From an uncultured Bacteroidia bacterium (GTDB lineage Bacteria > Bacteroidota > Bacteroidia > Bacteroidales > UBA932): DNA of 64,000 bases. A program made the translations under genes and the position numbers. Position 1 is the stretch's first letter, and the number at the start of each line of letters is the position of its first letter. The notes under the pieces were generated by a model that made no database searches, was not told where the DNA came from, and saw only the letters and a program-made list of their open reading frames with translations. The stretch covers positions 1 through 64,000 of the forward strand of contig CACXMA010000007.1 of assembly GCA_902768665.1 (NCBI GenBank). The letters run 5' to 3'. Shown here piece by piece: positions 1 to 8,170 of the stretch.

Positions 1-112
1 AAGGTTAAGTTACGAAAAATCGAGGAAATATCCAAATAAATTGAACATTTCCTCGATTGATTTAGCAAGCCTCTAAAGGGACTTTTTCAGTGCCCTCCTC
101 GACGCTGTCCTT
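1..112 (+). mobile_element. possible right end of an insertion sequence (remnant)
   Basis: The first 39 bases read as the tail of a basic protein (K V K L R K I E E I S K, then TAA). After it come a 12-bp inverted repeat (18-29 with 47-58) and a second small inverted repeat around AGGGACT...AGTGCCCT (78-97). A short basic C-terminus, then non-coding sequence with a terminal palindrome, resembles the right end of a transposase gene and its element. Only the last few codons are inside the window, so the family cannot be named. The palindromes could instead be terminators for the leftward gene at 134-673. Confidence 0.3.
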
Positions 113-133
113 TTTTTGTTCCGGTAGTGTCTT

Positions 134-673
134 CTACTGCTGCTTCGGGTGGAGCTTGTGGTAGAATTTGGTGCCGGAGAGGAGGGAACCGATCTCGGAC
201 TTCGTGAGGAAGGCGGCGCGGATGACGTCGGCCTGCTCGATGCTGAACTCGAGGTAGCGGGTGCCGAGGGCCTTGTTGAAGGTGACCTTGACGGGCTGCA
301 GCTCGTCGGTCGGGGCTCCGATCGCGAGGCAGCCGGGCATTTCCATGGAGCTTCCCTTCGGCTGCTTGAAGAATTCCTTCAATGTCGTCAGTGTCCCGAT
401 GGCATCGGCGATGGAGTCGCCGATGGGCAGAAACAGCTCATAGAGCGGATCGACATGGAACTGGAAATAGTCGTTGCCGAAACCGAGGTTGCCGACCGTG
501 AGGTAATACTGGTTCACGCCGTCGGCCTCCATCCAGAATACCTGGAAAGGGGCGCCGCCATCGGCGTCCGCCTCAATCTCGACGATTTCCAGCCGCTGGC
601 GAAGAAGCGGGTGCTGGGCAAATGCGGCTGCGGTCAGCAGCAGGGCTGCAAGGAGAGTGATGATTCTTTTCAT
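134..673 (-). CDS. small secreted hypothetical protein
   Basis: This encodes 179 residues with a clear Sec signal peptide: MKRI, then a hydrophobic run ending A-F-A-Q near residue 20 with a signal peptidase I type site. The mature part contains the stretch VFWMEADGVNQYYLTVGNLG, predicted mixed alpha/beta, with no cysteine pair or catalytic motif that I recognise. It is transcribed away from the HAD phosphatase gene across a 61-bp divergent gap. I do not recognise a family, and function is unknown. The reading frame, signal peptide and clean divergent spacing support a real gene exported to the periplasm or beyond. Confidence 0.65.
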   Translation of the reverse strand: MKRIITLLAALLLTAAAFAQHPLLRQRLEIVEIEADADGGAPFQVFWMEADGVNQYYLTVGNLGFGNDYFQFHVDPLYELFLPIGDSIADAIGTLTTLKEFFKQPKGSSMEMPGCLAIGAPTDELQPVKVTFNKALGTRYLEFSIEQADVIRAAFLTKSEIGSLLSGTKFYHKLHPKQQ

Positions 674-721
674 ATCTTTTACGAGTTGTTTCCGATACCG
701 CGAATATACAAAAGATTTGCG

Positions 722-729
722 TATCTTTG
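722..729 (+). promoter_or_regulatory. Bacteroidota -7 box, possibly leaderless promoter
   Basis: TATCTTTG matches the sigma-ABfr -7 consensus TAnnTTTG. It ends only 5 bp before the ATG at 735, so transcription would start at or beside the start codon. No clear -33 TTG lies at the usual spacing. Confidence 0.5.
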
Positions 730-734
730 CACGG

Positions 735-1325
735 ATGAAGACTTATAAAAATATAATACTCGATTTCGGCGGTGTGCTGCTGGACTGGAATCCCCGCTAT
801 GTGTTCGATTCTTATTTCGGGGACCGGGAGAAGTCGGAATGGTTTATCCGTAACGTCTGTACGCAGGACTGGAACGCCGAAATGGACAAGGGAAAGCCCT
901 TTGACGTGGCTGTGGCCGAGCGCATCGCCTTGTTCCCGGAGTGGGAGGAGGCGATCCGCCTCTACCAGACGGACTGGATCCGGATGATCGGGGAGGAGAT
1001 TCCCGGGATGTATCAGCTGGAGCAGGACCTCAAGGCCGCCGGATATAGGCTCTATGGCCTGACGAACTGGTCGCTCGAGACCTTCGACCTCGTCCGCGGG
1101 AAGCGGGTGTTCACCATCCTCGACGGCATGGTCGTTTCCGGCGAGGAGCATCTGCTGAAGCCGGATCCGGCTTTCTTCCAGGTGCTGCTGGACCGCTGGA
1201 GCCTCCGCAAGGAGGAGTGTCTCTTTACGGACGACAATGAGATCAATATCCGCGGCGCCCTTGCCGTCGGCATCCCGGCCGTGCGCTTCACGGATGCGGA
1301 TTCCCTTCGGAAGCTTTTACTGTAA
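735..1325 (+). CDS. HAD family phosphatase (subfamily IA)
   Basis: This encodes 196 residues and resembles the YihX/alpha-glucose-1-phosphatase group of HAD hydrolases. Motif I is DFGGVLLDWN at about residues 9-18, with the nucleophile Asp. Motif II is a Thr in YGLTNWS, the motif III Lys is in LKPDPAFF, and motif IV is FTDDNEINIRGA. I chose ATG 735 rather than the in-frame upstream starts because it gives the normal N-terminus (MKTYKNIILDFGG) and sits just after a -7 box. Upstream in-frame sequence overlaps the divergent gene and its promoter. It is cytoplasmic and dephosphorylates a small phosphorylated metabolite; the substrate is unknown. It lies 19 bp from the 5'-nucleotidase gene and may be co-transcribed with it. 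Confidence 0.85.
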   Translation: MKTYKNIILDFGGVLLDWNPRYVFDSYFGDREKSEWFIRNVCTQDWNAEMDKGKPFDVAVAERIALFPEWEEAIRLYQTDWIRMIGEEIPGMYQLEQDLKAAGYRLYGLTNWSLETFDLVRGKRVFTILDGMVVSGEEHLLKPDPAFFQVLLDRWSLRKEECLFTDDNEINIRGALAVGIPAVRFTDADSLRKLLL

Positions 1326-1344
1326 ATAATAGCCTATCAATACT

Positions 1345-2898
1345 ATGAAACGCTTTTTCCTAGCCTTGTCGCTCGTCCTGCTGGTCCTTCCGTTCTCCTG
1401 CAAGAATAAGGGCAAGGAAGCGACCGGTCCCGCCCGGCCCATCATTATCCTCCATGAAAACGACGTCCACTGCGCCGTCGACGGTTACGCCAAGTTAGCG
1501 GGCCTTCGCGACAGCCTCCAGGACAGCGCCTATGTAGCCGTCGTTTCGTCCGGAGACTACCTCCAGGGCGGCATGACCGGCGTGCTCTCCAACGGAAGCT
1601 ACATCATGGACATCCAGCAGGCGGTCGGCTATGATGCTCTGGCTCTCGGCAACCACGAATTCGACTATTTCGCCCCGCGCCTGTTCGAGCTGATCGATCA
1701 GTACAAGGCACCGGCGGTCTGCGCCAATCTCTATGACGCCAGGACCGGTGAGCGCTGCCTCCCGGCCTATACCATCAGGCAGTACGGCCCCACGAAGGTA
1801 GCTTTCATCGGCGTTACGACGCCCGAGACGGAGGAGGATGAGTATTACGCCCTCCACGACGAGAACGGCGAGAAGATCTACGACCTCAAGGCCGAAACGC
1901 TCTATTCCCTCGTGCAGCAGACGGTGGACGAGGTCCGTGCCGCGGGTGCGGATTATGTCATCGTGCTCGGCCACCTCGGTGAGGCCCCGACGGCCCAGAA
2001 GGTCGATTCCCACGGCTTCATCGCGGCGACAACCGGTATCGACGCCGTGCTCGACGGCCATACGCACTCGGTCGTTCCGGCCGAGTACCTCGCCAACAAG
2101 GACGGCAAGCCCGTGCTGATCGCCCAGACCGGTACTGCCTGGGAGAACATCGGCAAACTCACCATCGCGACCGACGGGACCCTTTCCCACACGCTCGTGC
2201 CGGTTGCGGAGCTGACGGAAGAGGATCCGGCCGTCGCGGCGGTCATCGCCGACATCAAGCAGCAGATGGAAGTCGTCTCATCGCGCGTCCTTGGCGACAG
2301 CGAGGTCTATCTCACCATCAATGACCCCGCCGGCAAGCGCGTGTCGCGAAGCGGCGAATGCAACCTCGGCGACCTTCTTTGCGACGCCATGCGCCACTGG
2401 ATGGACGCCGACATCGCCCTGGCGAACGGCGGCGGTATCCGCGCCAGCATCCCTGCGGGCACGCTGACCTACGGAGACATCATCAACGTCTTCCCCTTCG
2501 TCAATTATGTCTACAAGATCGAAGCGACGGGCGACGATATCCTCCAGGTGATCGACCACTGCACCCGCAAGGCTCCGCAGGAGGAAGAAGGCGACTTCCC
2601 GCAGTGCTCCGGCATCCGTTATACGGTCCACACCATGGACCGCCGCCTCTCCGACGTGGCTATTCTCCGGGACGGCGAATGGGAGCCCATCGACCCTGAC
2701 AGGACCTACACGGTCGCGACCATCAATTACTGCGTCAACGGCGGCGGTTTCGGGCACCTGTTCGAGCACTGCAGGATTCTGAGGACCTCCGACATGTACT
2801 ACCGTGACGCCGTCGCCAATTACATCGTAGAGGTGCTCGGCGGCCACGTGGGCCAGACCTATGCCGAGCCCCAGGGCCGGATCCGCTTTGTCAAATAG
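1345..2898 (+). CDS. lipoprotein 5'-nucleotidase / UshA-type metallophosphoesterase
   Basis: This encodes 517 residues. The lipoprotein signal ends L-P-F-S-C at residue 19. The N-terminal calcineurin-like metallophosphatase domain has the metal motifs HENDVHC, SSGDYLQGG, GNHEFDY and GHLGE, and DGHTHS. The C-terminal 5-nucleotidase domain (about residues 315-517) has the typical LANGGGIRASI and VNGGGFGH segments that form the nucleotide site. UshA/YfkN proteins hydrolyse nucleotides and UDP-sugars outside the cytoplasm to salvage nucleoside and phosphate. The next gene starts 19 bp downstream, also a lipoprotein, suggesting a short operon. The function is firm at family level; the exact nucleotide preference is not. 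Confidence 0.9.
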   Translation: MKRFFLALSLVLLVLPFSCKNKGKEATGPARPIIILHENDVHCAVDGYAKLAGLRDSLQDSAYVAVVSSGDYLQGGMTGVLSNGSYIMDIQQAVGYDALALGNHEFDYFAPRLFELIDQYKAPAVCANLYDARTGERCLPAYTIRQYGPTKVAFIGVTTPETEEDEYYALHDENGEKIYDLKAETLYSLVQQTVDEVRAAGADYVIVLGHLGEAPTAQKVDSHGFIAATTGIDAVLDGHTHSVVPAEYLANKDGKPVLIAQTGTAWENIGKLTIATDGTLSHTLVPVAELTEEDPAVAAVIADIKQQMEVVSSRVLGDSEVYLTINDPAGKRVSRSGECNLGDLLCDAMRHWMDADIALANGGGIRASIPAGTLTYGDIINVFPFVNYVYKIEATGDDILQVIDHCTRKAPQEEEGDFPQCSGIRYTVHTMDRRLSDVAILRDGEWEPIDPDRTYTVATINYCVNGGGFGHLFEHCRILRTSDMYYRDAVANYIVEVLGGHVGQTYAEPQGRIRFVK

Positions 2899-2917
2899 TA
2901 TCACACGACAACATATC

Positions 2918-3538
2918 ATGAAACAGACTCTTCATTTCGCCATTGTCATGGCCCTGACGGTCCTCGCGGCCTTCTCCTGCAAGAACGCCGAGCCGGCCGC
3001 TCCCGCCGAGGGCCCTTCCGGGCCGACGGCGCTCGAGACCATCTTCGCCCGCAAGAGTGTGCGCCAGTACACCGACCAGGTCGTTTCCGACGAGCAGGTC
3101 GAGACGCTGCTGCGTGCCGCCATGGCCGCTCCGAGCGGCATCGACCGCCGTCCCTGGCGCTTCGTCGTCATCCGCGACCCGGAAGTGAAGGCCGCGCTCG
3201 GGGGCCAGAAAATGTATACGGAGTGCTCCGTCCTCATCGCCGTCTGCGGCGAGACCACGATGACCTGGCGCGACGGCGAGGTCCGCGACAACCCGAACTG
3301 GACGGCCGACTGCGCCGCCGCGACGGAGAACCTGCTGCTGGCGGCGGAGGCGATCGGCCTCGGCGCCGTCTGGACGGCCGGTTATCCCTATGAGGAGCGC
3401 ATGAACCCCGCCCGCGAGGTGCTGGGCCTGCCGGACGGCGTCAGCCTCTACTGCCTCGTCCCGGTCGGCTATCCCGCCGGTGAGACGCCCGTCAAGGACA
3501 AGTGGAACCCCGAAAACATCCACTACGACCGCTGGTAG
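2918..3538 (+). CDS. lipoprotein nitroreductase family protein
   Basis: This encodes 206 residues. The chosen ATG gives a lipoprotein signal (MKQTLHFAIVMALTVLAAFSC) with the acylated Cys near residue 21; an in-frame start farther upstream would overlap the nucleotidase gene. The nitroreductase/NADH-dependent FMN fold is seen in RKSVRQYTDQVVSDEQVE (FMN phosphate site), AMAAPSG and a C-terminal LYCLVPVGYPA. Such enzymes reduce nitro compounds, quinones or flavins with NAD(P)H. Membrane-anchored secreted nitroreductases are common in Bacteroidales, but their in vivo substrate is unclear. It follows the 5'-nucleotidase with 19 bp between them. Confidence 0.85.
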   Translation: MKQTLHFAIVMALTVLAAFSCKNAEPAAPAEGPSGPTALETIFARKSVRQYTDQVVSDEQVETLLRAAMAAPSGIDRRPWRFVVIRDPEVKAALGGQKMYTECSVLIAVCGETTMTWRDGEVRDNPNWTADCAAATENLLLAAEAIGLGAVWTAGYPYEERMNPAREVLGLPDGVSLYCLVPVGYPAGETPVKDKWNPENIHYDRW

Positions 3539-3547
3539 TCTTTTTTC

Positions 3548-4432
3548 ATGGAGAAGCTGGTTTTTGTCGTCAACCCGATTTCCGGGGGAAAGGATAAGGC
3601 CAAGGTCCTGAGAACCCTGGAAAAGGGGATTGATTCCGAGCGTTTCGACTGGTCCGTCCGGATGACCGGATATGCCGGCCACGGACGGGAAATCGCCCGC
3701 GACTGCGAGGCGGACATCGTCGTTGCCGTCGGCGGAGACGGGACGGTCAGCGAGGTGGCGCAGGGTGTCGCCGGGACGAAAAAGACCCTCGGCATCATCC
3801 CCTGCGGCAGCGGCGACGGGCTGGCGCTCCACCTCGGCATCAGCCGGAATCCGCGGAAAGCCGTCCGCCAGCTGAACCGTTCCGAACGGGCGGTCATGGA
3901 CTACGGTACCGTTGAGGGGAAGCCCTTTTTCTGCACGACCGGGGTCGGTATGGACGCCGAGGTGGCCTGGGAATTCGCCCGGGCGGGCAGCCGCGGCCTG
4001 AAGACCTACGTCTCCAAGACCCTTTCCGTCTGGCGCGGCTTCAAGCCGGGCCGCTACCGTCTGGAGATAGACGGCGAGCGCCATACGCTGGACGCCACCT
4101 TCATCACCGTTGCGAACGTGAACCAGTGGGGGAACAATGCCGTCATCGCCCCCGAGGCCAGCGTCACCGACGGCCTGTTCGACATTACCGTCCTGCGTCC
4201 GTTCCGGATCTGGGACATCCCCGGGCTGGCCCTGCGCCTGTTTACCCGCCGTTTTACCACGAGCCGCAAGGTCGATACCTTCCGCGGCCGCAGCGTGCTT
4301 CTCCATCGGGAGACCGCCGCGCCGGCCCATTTTGACGGCGACCCCATCGAGATGGGGACCGACATCCACATTGATATCCATCCCGCGGCGGTCCGGGTCC
4401 TCGTGCCCGAAGGCCGCGCCTACAAGATCTGA
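3548..4432 (+). CDS. diacylglycerol kinase-like lipid kinase (YegS/BmrU family)
   Basis: This encodes 294 residues. The catalytic domain begins at the N-terminus with FVVNPISGGKDKAK, the nucleotide-binding start of the DAGK_cat fold. The diagnostic VVAVGGDGTVSEVAQG follows at about residue 60 and IPCGSGDGLALHL at about 100. A beta-sandwich second domain ends in HFDGDPIEM. Members phosphorylate diacylglycerol or related lipids at the inner membrane. It begins 9 bp after the nitroreductase and ends 8 bp before the LtaS-like gene. LtaS-type enzymes release diacylglycerol when they transfer phosphoglycerol from phosphatidylglycerol, so recycling of that lipid is a plausible coupling, though inferred only from position. 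Confidence 0.85.
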   Translation: MEKLVFVVNPISGGKDKAKVLRTLEKGIDSERFDWSVRMTGYAGHGREIARDCEADIVVAVGGDGTVSEVAQGVAGTKKTLGIIPCGSGDGLALHLGISRNPRKAVRQLNRSERAVMDYGTVEGKPFFCTTGVGMDAEVAWEFARAGSRGLKTYVSKTLSVWRGFKPGRYRLEIDGERHTLDATFITVANVNQWGNNAVIAPEASVTDGLFDITVLRPFRIWDIPGLALRLFTRRFTTSRKVDTFRGRSVLLHRETAAPAHFDGDPIEMGTDIHIDIHPAAVRVLVPEGRAYKI

Positions 4433-4440
4433 CCTTACCT

Positions 4441-6549
4441 ATGCAAAAAACCCGCATCACCGACTGGTTCCTCTTTTTCGCCAAGCGCTTCTACTTATAC
4501 GCCCTGGCGGTCGGTTTCATCCTCCGTATCGTGATGATTCTGCTGCCCTATGTGCTGCCGCAGAGTCTGATCGCCGACTTCGCCGTCCAGGGCTTCAGCG
4601 TCTCGGACATCACCTTCTGGGAATGGGTCAAGGTGTTCGTGCTGGGACCGCTGAACGATCTGGCTTTCGCGACGATCGCCATCGTTCCGGCCTTCCTCGT
4701 CTATTCCCTGACGACGCCCCGAAAGTATGACCGGCCCTGGGGCTGGATCATCGAGGCCCTGCTGGTGCTCGTGACGGGGTATTTCCTTCTGTTCAACGAC
4801 ATCACGGACGAGTACGGCGGACCGCTGCCGGTCATCGTCAACGCGCTGCTGATCTTCTTTACCCTCTGCTTTACGGTCAAGTTCTTCGTGCCGCAGGTTC
4901 GGGACGGCTGGCGCCGGGCGGTGGTATATTTCACCCTCGGCCTGTATGTCTTCCTGCTGCTTCTCAACTCCCTCAGCGAGAGCGTGTTCTGGCTGGAGTT
5001 CGGCAACCGTTATGACTTTGTGGCGGTGGACTATCTGATCTATACGAACGAGGTGGTCGGCAATATCATGGAGTCGTATCCGATCATCCCGATGTTCCTC
5101 GTGATCCTTGTCGTGACGGGGCTCATCGCCTGGCCGCTGTTCTTCCGCAGGTATGATCTCCGGGACGCCCGCATCACCCTTGGCCTGAAGCAGTGGGCCC
5201 TCCGTTTCGCCATCCTTCTCGCCGCGGCCTTCCTCGGCGGCTGCTGGCTGCATCTTGGTTACCGCCACTTCAAGAGCGACAACCGCTACGCCACCCAGCT
5301 CCAGGAGAACGGCTGCTGGGACTTCCTCGAGGCCTTCGTTTCCGGCGAGATCGACTATACGCAGTATTATTCGATGCTGCCGCAGGAAGAGGCCCGGGCC
5401 CGCGCCCAGGAGCTCTGCGGGCAGGATTCCACGGGCGTCCAGGCCATTCGCGACACGCTCGCCCCTGTCCGGAAGAACATTGTGCTCATTACCGTCGAGA
5501 GCCTCAGCGGCGATTTCCTGGAGGCTTACGGGAACGGCGAGCACCTGACGCCGAACCTCGACACGCTGCTGCGCCACAGCCTCGTCTTTGACAATCTCTT
5601 TGCGACCGGCAACCGCACGGTCCGCGGCCTGGAGGCCGTAACGCTCTGCCTGCCGCCCTGCGCCGGCGAGAGCATCGTCAAGCGCAAGCACAACAAGGAC
5701 CTTTTCTCGACGGGAAAGCTCCTTCGCGGCATGGGGTATACGACGAAATTCTTCTACGGCGGCGACAGCTATTTCGACAACATGGGCGATTTCTTCGGCG
5801 GCAACGGCTATGAGATCGTCGACAAGGCAAGTTACGACGAGATCACTTTCGCCAACATCTGGGGCACCTGCGACGAGGACAGCTACCGCATGGCGCTGAA
5901 GCATTTCGATGCCGATTATGCGGCCGGGAAGCCGTTCTTTGCGCATATCATGACGATTTCCAACCACCGGCCGTATACCTATCCCGACGGCCGCATCGAG
6001 TATGACGGCGACGCCATGTCCCGTCCCGCGGCGGTGAAGTATACGGACTGGGCCATCGGCGATTTCCTCGCAAAGGCCGGGCAGAAGCCCTGGTTCGGCG
6101 AGACGGTGTTCGTGATCCTGGCGGACCACTGCGCTTCTTCCGCCGGCAAGACATCCCTGCCGCTGGAGAAGTACCACATTCCCGCGCTGATCTATGCCCC
6201 CGGCTTCATCGAGCCGCAGCGCATCGCCAAGACCTGCTCGCAGATCGACCTGATGCCGACACTCCTGCGTCTTCTGCACCTGAGCTACGATTCGGAGTTC
6301 TACGGGCAGGACATCCTCGATCCTTCCTTTAAGGAGCGGGCCTTCATGGCTACCTACCAGGACCTCGGCTATTACGCCGACGGCATCCTGACCGTGATGT
6401 CACCCGTCCGCCAGGTCAAGCAGTACGAGATCCGGCAGCACGACGGCTGGCAGTTCGACGAAATCCTGATGGACACCCGCGCCGAGGCGCAGCTCCACGA
6501 CGCCATCTCCTTCTACCAGACCGTCAACATCGACCACTACAGGAAGTAG
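4441..6549 (+). CDS. LtaS-like membrane phosphoglycerol transferase / sulfatase family
   Basis: This encodes 702 residues. The N-terminal half carries about five membrane segments (residues 15-280). After a linker, an extracytoplasmic sulfatase/alkaline-phosphatase-superfamily domain starts near residue 345 with NIVLITVESLSGDF. The metal-binding Glu in that segment, the candidate nucleophile Thr in ATGNRTVRGLEA, TKFFYGGDSYFDNMG, and the distal metal ligands in ILADHCAS fit lipoteichoic-acid synthase-like and OpgB-like enzymes. In Gram-negative Bacteroidota these probably decorate envelope glycans or lipids with phosphoglycerol or phosphoethanolamine. The acceptor is unknown. Its 8-bp spacing from the lipid kinase suggests co-expression. 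Confidence 0.85.
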   Translation: MQKTRITDWFLFFAKRFYLYALAVGFILRIVMILLPYVLPQSLIADFAVQGFSVSDITFWEWVKVFVLGPLNDLAFATIAIVPAFLVYSLTTPRKYDRPWGWIIEALLVLVTGYFLLFNDITDEYGGPLPVIVNALLIFFTLCFTVKFFVPQVRDGWRRAVVYFTLGLYVFLLLLNSLSESVFWLEFGNRYDFVAVDYLIYTNEVVGNIMESYPIIPMFLVILVVTGLIAWPLFFRRYDLRDARITLGLKQWALRFAILLAAAFLGGCWLHLGYRHFKSDNRYATQLQENGCWDFLEAFVSGEIDYTQYYSMLPQEEARARAQELCGQDSTGVQAIRDTLAPVRKNIVLITVESLSGDFLEAYGNGEHLTPNLDTLLRHSLVFDNLFATGNRTVRGLEAVTLCLPPCAGESIVKRKHNKDLFSTGKLLRGMGYTTKFFYGGDSYFDNMGDFFGGNGYEIVDKASYDEITFANIWGTCDEDSYRMALKHFDADYAAGKPFFAHIMTISNHRPYTYPDGRIEYDGDAMSRPAAVKYTDWAIGDFLAKAGQKPWFGETVFVILADHCASSAGKTSLPLEKYHIPALIYAPGFIEPQRIAKTCSQIDLMPTLLRLLHLSYDSEFYGQDILDPSFKERAFMATYQDLGYYADGILTVMSPVRQVKQYEIRQHDGWQFDEILMDTRAEAQLHDAISFYQTVNIDHYRK

Positions 6550-6559
6550 CCCCTCCCCA

Positions 6560-6611
6560 TCATTCCACGGCCTGTCCAGCGCCTGCGGCAATTGAACCGT
6601 CATTCCACGGC
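6560..6611. repeat. 52-bp direct repeat, left copy
   Basis: This stretch recurs at 7180-7231 with one mismatch. Each copy starts CATTCCACGGCCTGTCCAGC and runs into the next CATTCCACGGC. The two copies bracket the non-coding region between the convergent LtaS-like and DMT genes. Confidence 0.85.
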
Positions 6612-6623
6612 CCTGTCCTTTCC

Positions 6624-6752
6624 CGTCATTCCACGGCTTGTCCGTGGAATCTGGCTTCTTCCGTCATGCCCGACCTGATCGGGCATCCCTTATCGTCATG
6701 CCCAGCGCATGCAGGGCATCCCTTTCGTCATGCCCAGCGTATGCAGGGCATC
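6624..6752. repeat. cluster of REP-like palindromes
   Basis: Four short palindromes lie head to tail. 6624-6652 has stem ATTCCACGG/CCGTGGAAT. 6662-6687 has stem GATGCCCGA-type arms. 6694-6720 and 6726-6752 have GCCC...GGGC arms. All begin CGTCAT and end ATC(T). Related copies occur elsewhere in the window, including one inside cysS. Confidence 0.8.
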
Positions 6753-6766
6753 TGCCTCCGGTTTCC

Positions 6767-6860
6767 GGACAGTAGCCGTCAAAAGCCCGATCTCAGGGGG
6801 CCGCTTCGCATCCCCCCTTCGGTCCTCAGCGGACGGCAGGGCTTTTGACGGCTACTGTCC
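6767..6860. repeat. 94-bp element with perfect 22-bp terminal inverted repeats
   Basis: Bases 6767-6788 (starting GGACAGTAGCCGTCAAAAGC) are the exact reverse complement of 6839-6860. The 50-bp interior contains a G-run/C-run pair (GGGGG...CCCCC) that could extend the hairpin. It has no coding capacity. Size and perfect arms suggest a MITE-like element or a structured RNA. No target-site duplication is obvious. A separate 9-bp stem-loop (6878-6886 with 6897-6905) follows. Confidence 0.7.
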
Positions 6861-7032
6861 TTCAACCTGCGGCCGATGTCCTTTCCTTGTTTTTCGGGAA
6901 AGGACTTTCGGTAAGTGGCTGACTTTCAGGGCTCATCCTCCGCACGCTGAGCGTATTACTTTTCGGTTCGTGTGGATCTTCTTGGCACGTCGCAGGTCAG
7001 AAGCCGTACCGCTGCCGGTTAGGCCTCGTACT

Positions 7033-7175
7033 GTAGCAGGTCGGGCTGTGAGATGCTGCAGGTCTGCAAAAATCCTTTTACCTGCTACGCTAGATGTCGC
7101 TGTACTGCCGATTTGCGTAGCAGGTCGCGCGAAAAATGCAGACCTGCGTCACTTTGCCGTCTGACCTGCAGCATC
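7033..7175. repeat. nested inverted-repeat block
   Basis: GTAGCAGGT (7033-7041 and 7117-7125) pairs with ACCTGCTAC (7080-7088). GATGCTGCAGGTC (7052-7064) pairs exactly with 7163-7175. The overlapping arms could fold in alternative ways. No open frame or protein similarity is seen. It lies in the same gene-free gap as the 94-bp element. Confidence 0.6.
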
Positions 7176-7179
7176 ACCG

Positions 7180-7231
7180 TCATTCCACGGCCTGTCCAGC
7201 GCCTGCGGCAATAGAACCGTCATTCCACGGC
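7180..7231. repeat. 52-bp direct repeat, right copy
   Basis: This is the second copy of the 6560-6611 repeat (51/52 identical). A REP palindrome (7219-7248) overlaps its right end, and the DMT transporter stop codon follows immediately. The gap 6550-7249 holds only repeats. Confidence 0.85.
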
Positions 7232-7249
7232 TCCGTCCGTGGAATCTGG

Positions 7250-8170
7250 CTATTGGCGCTGCCCGGCCCAGATGACGCCGGCCAGGATGGCGACGGAGCC
7301 GATGAGGGCGACGGGGGTCATGCGTTCGCCGAGGAGGATGGAGGCGGAGATGAGGGTGAAGACGGGGTTGAGGTAGACGTAGTTGGTGGAGGTGACGTTT
7401 CCGAGCCGGTCGATGGCGAGGTTCCAGATCAGGAAGCACAGAAGCGAGGCGACGAGGCCGAGGAAGAGGAGGTTGCTCCAGACGGCCGGCTGGCTGAGTA
7501 CCTGCGGCGCGAAGGAATCGCCCTGGCCGCCGAGCAGGGGGAGAATGGTGATGAGGCCGTAGAAAAAGACCTTTCGCGTTGCGGCCAGTGTACCGAATTC
7601 CCGTGTCATTTCGCCCATGAAGAGGCTGTAGACAGCCCAGCAGATCGCTGCGGCGATGGCGAGAAGGTCGCCCCTGGCCGAGAAAGCCACCTGCGTGCCG
7701 TCGAAAATGACCAGAGCCATGCCGACGAGCGCCAGCACGGTGCCGCCGACCAGCGCCCAGCCGAAGCGGACGCGCTCGAGGCTGGCGGCAAAGCGGCCCC
7801 TCCCGAGGCGGCTGTAGAGGAAGGTCAGGATGGCCGTGAACAGCGGCGCGGAGCTGACGAGGAAGGCGGTATTGCTGGCCTGCGTGTAGGCCAGGGCCGT
7901 ATTTTCCGTCAGGAAGTAAAGCGAGCCGCCCGATACGCCGAGAACGAGGAAGACGGCTTCATTCTTCCAGCCGTTCCAGATCCGCCGCTCCTTGCGGAAA
8001 GCGAGCGTATAGAGCCAGATGCCGGCATAGGCCAGCGTGAAGCGGCAGAAGAAGATGGCCGCCGGGGCCATCCCCGCAGCAATGAGCACCTTCGTCGACA
8101 CGAAGGTCACGCCCCAGACGGCGACGACGGCCAGAGCGAGCAGATGGTATTTCAGCTTTCCGCCCGCCAT
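7250..8170 (-). CDS. EamA/DMT family transporter
   Basis: This encodes 306 residues with ten predicted membrane helices in two EamA repeats. The sequence begins MAGGKLKYHLLALAVVAVWGVTFVSTKVL, the usual WG.TF start of repeat one, and has a YFLTENTALAYTQAS motif before the repeat boundary. Repeat two contains NYVYLNPVFTLISASILLGE, the typical helix pair of drug/metabolite exporters. These inner-membrane proteins move amino acids, nucleosides or drugs; the substrate cannot be read from sequence. The start codon abuts the stop codon of the upstream esterase gene (TAA then ATG on the minus strand), so the two are almost certainly translated from one mRNA. The C-terminus ends beside a REP palindrome. 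Confidence 0.88.
   Translation of the reverse strand: MAGGKLKYHLLALAVVAVWGVTFVSTKVLIAAGMAPAAIFFCRFTLAYAGIWLYTLAFRKERRIWNGWKNEAVFLVLGVSGGSLYFLTENTALAYTQASNTAFLVSSAPLFTAILTFLYSRLGRGRFAASLERVRFGWALVGGTVLALVGMALVIFDGTQVAFSARGDLLAIAAAICWAVYSLFMGEMTREFGTLAATRKVFFYGLITILPLLGGQGDSFAPQVLSQPAVWSNLLFLGLVASLLCFLIWNLAIDRLGNVTSTNYVYLNPVFTLISASILLGERMTPVALIGSVAILAGVIWAGQRQ

Noticed and set aside
6550-7249. Searching the gene-free gap for tRNA or rRNA
   Set aside because: No cloverleaf arms, CCA end or rRNA-like sequence were seen; only palindromes and repeats are present.
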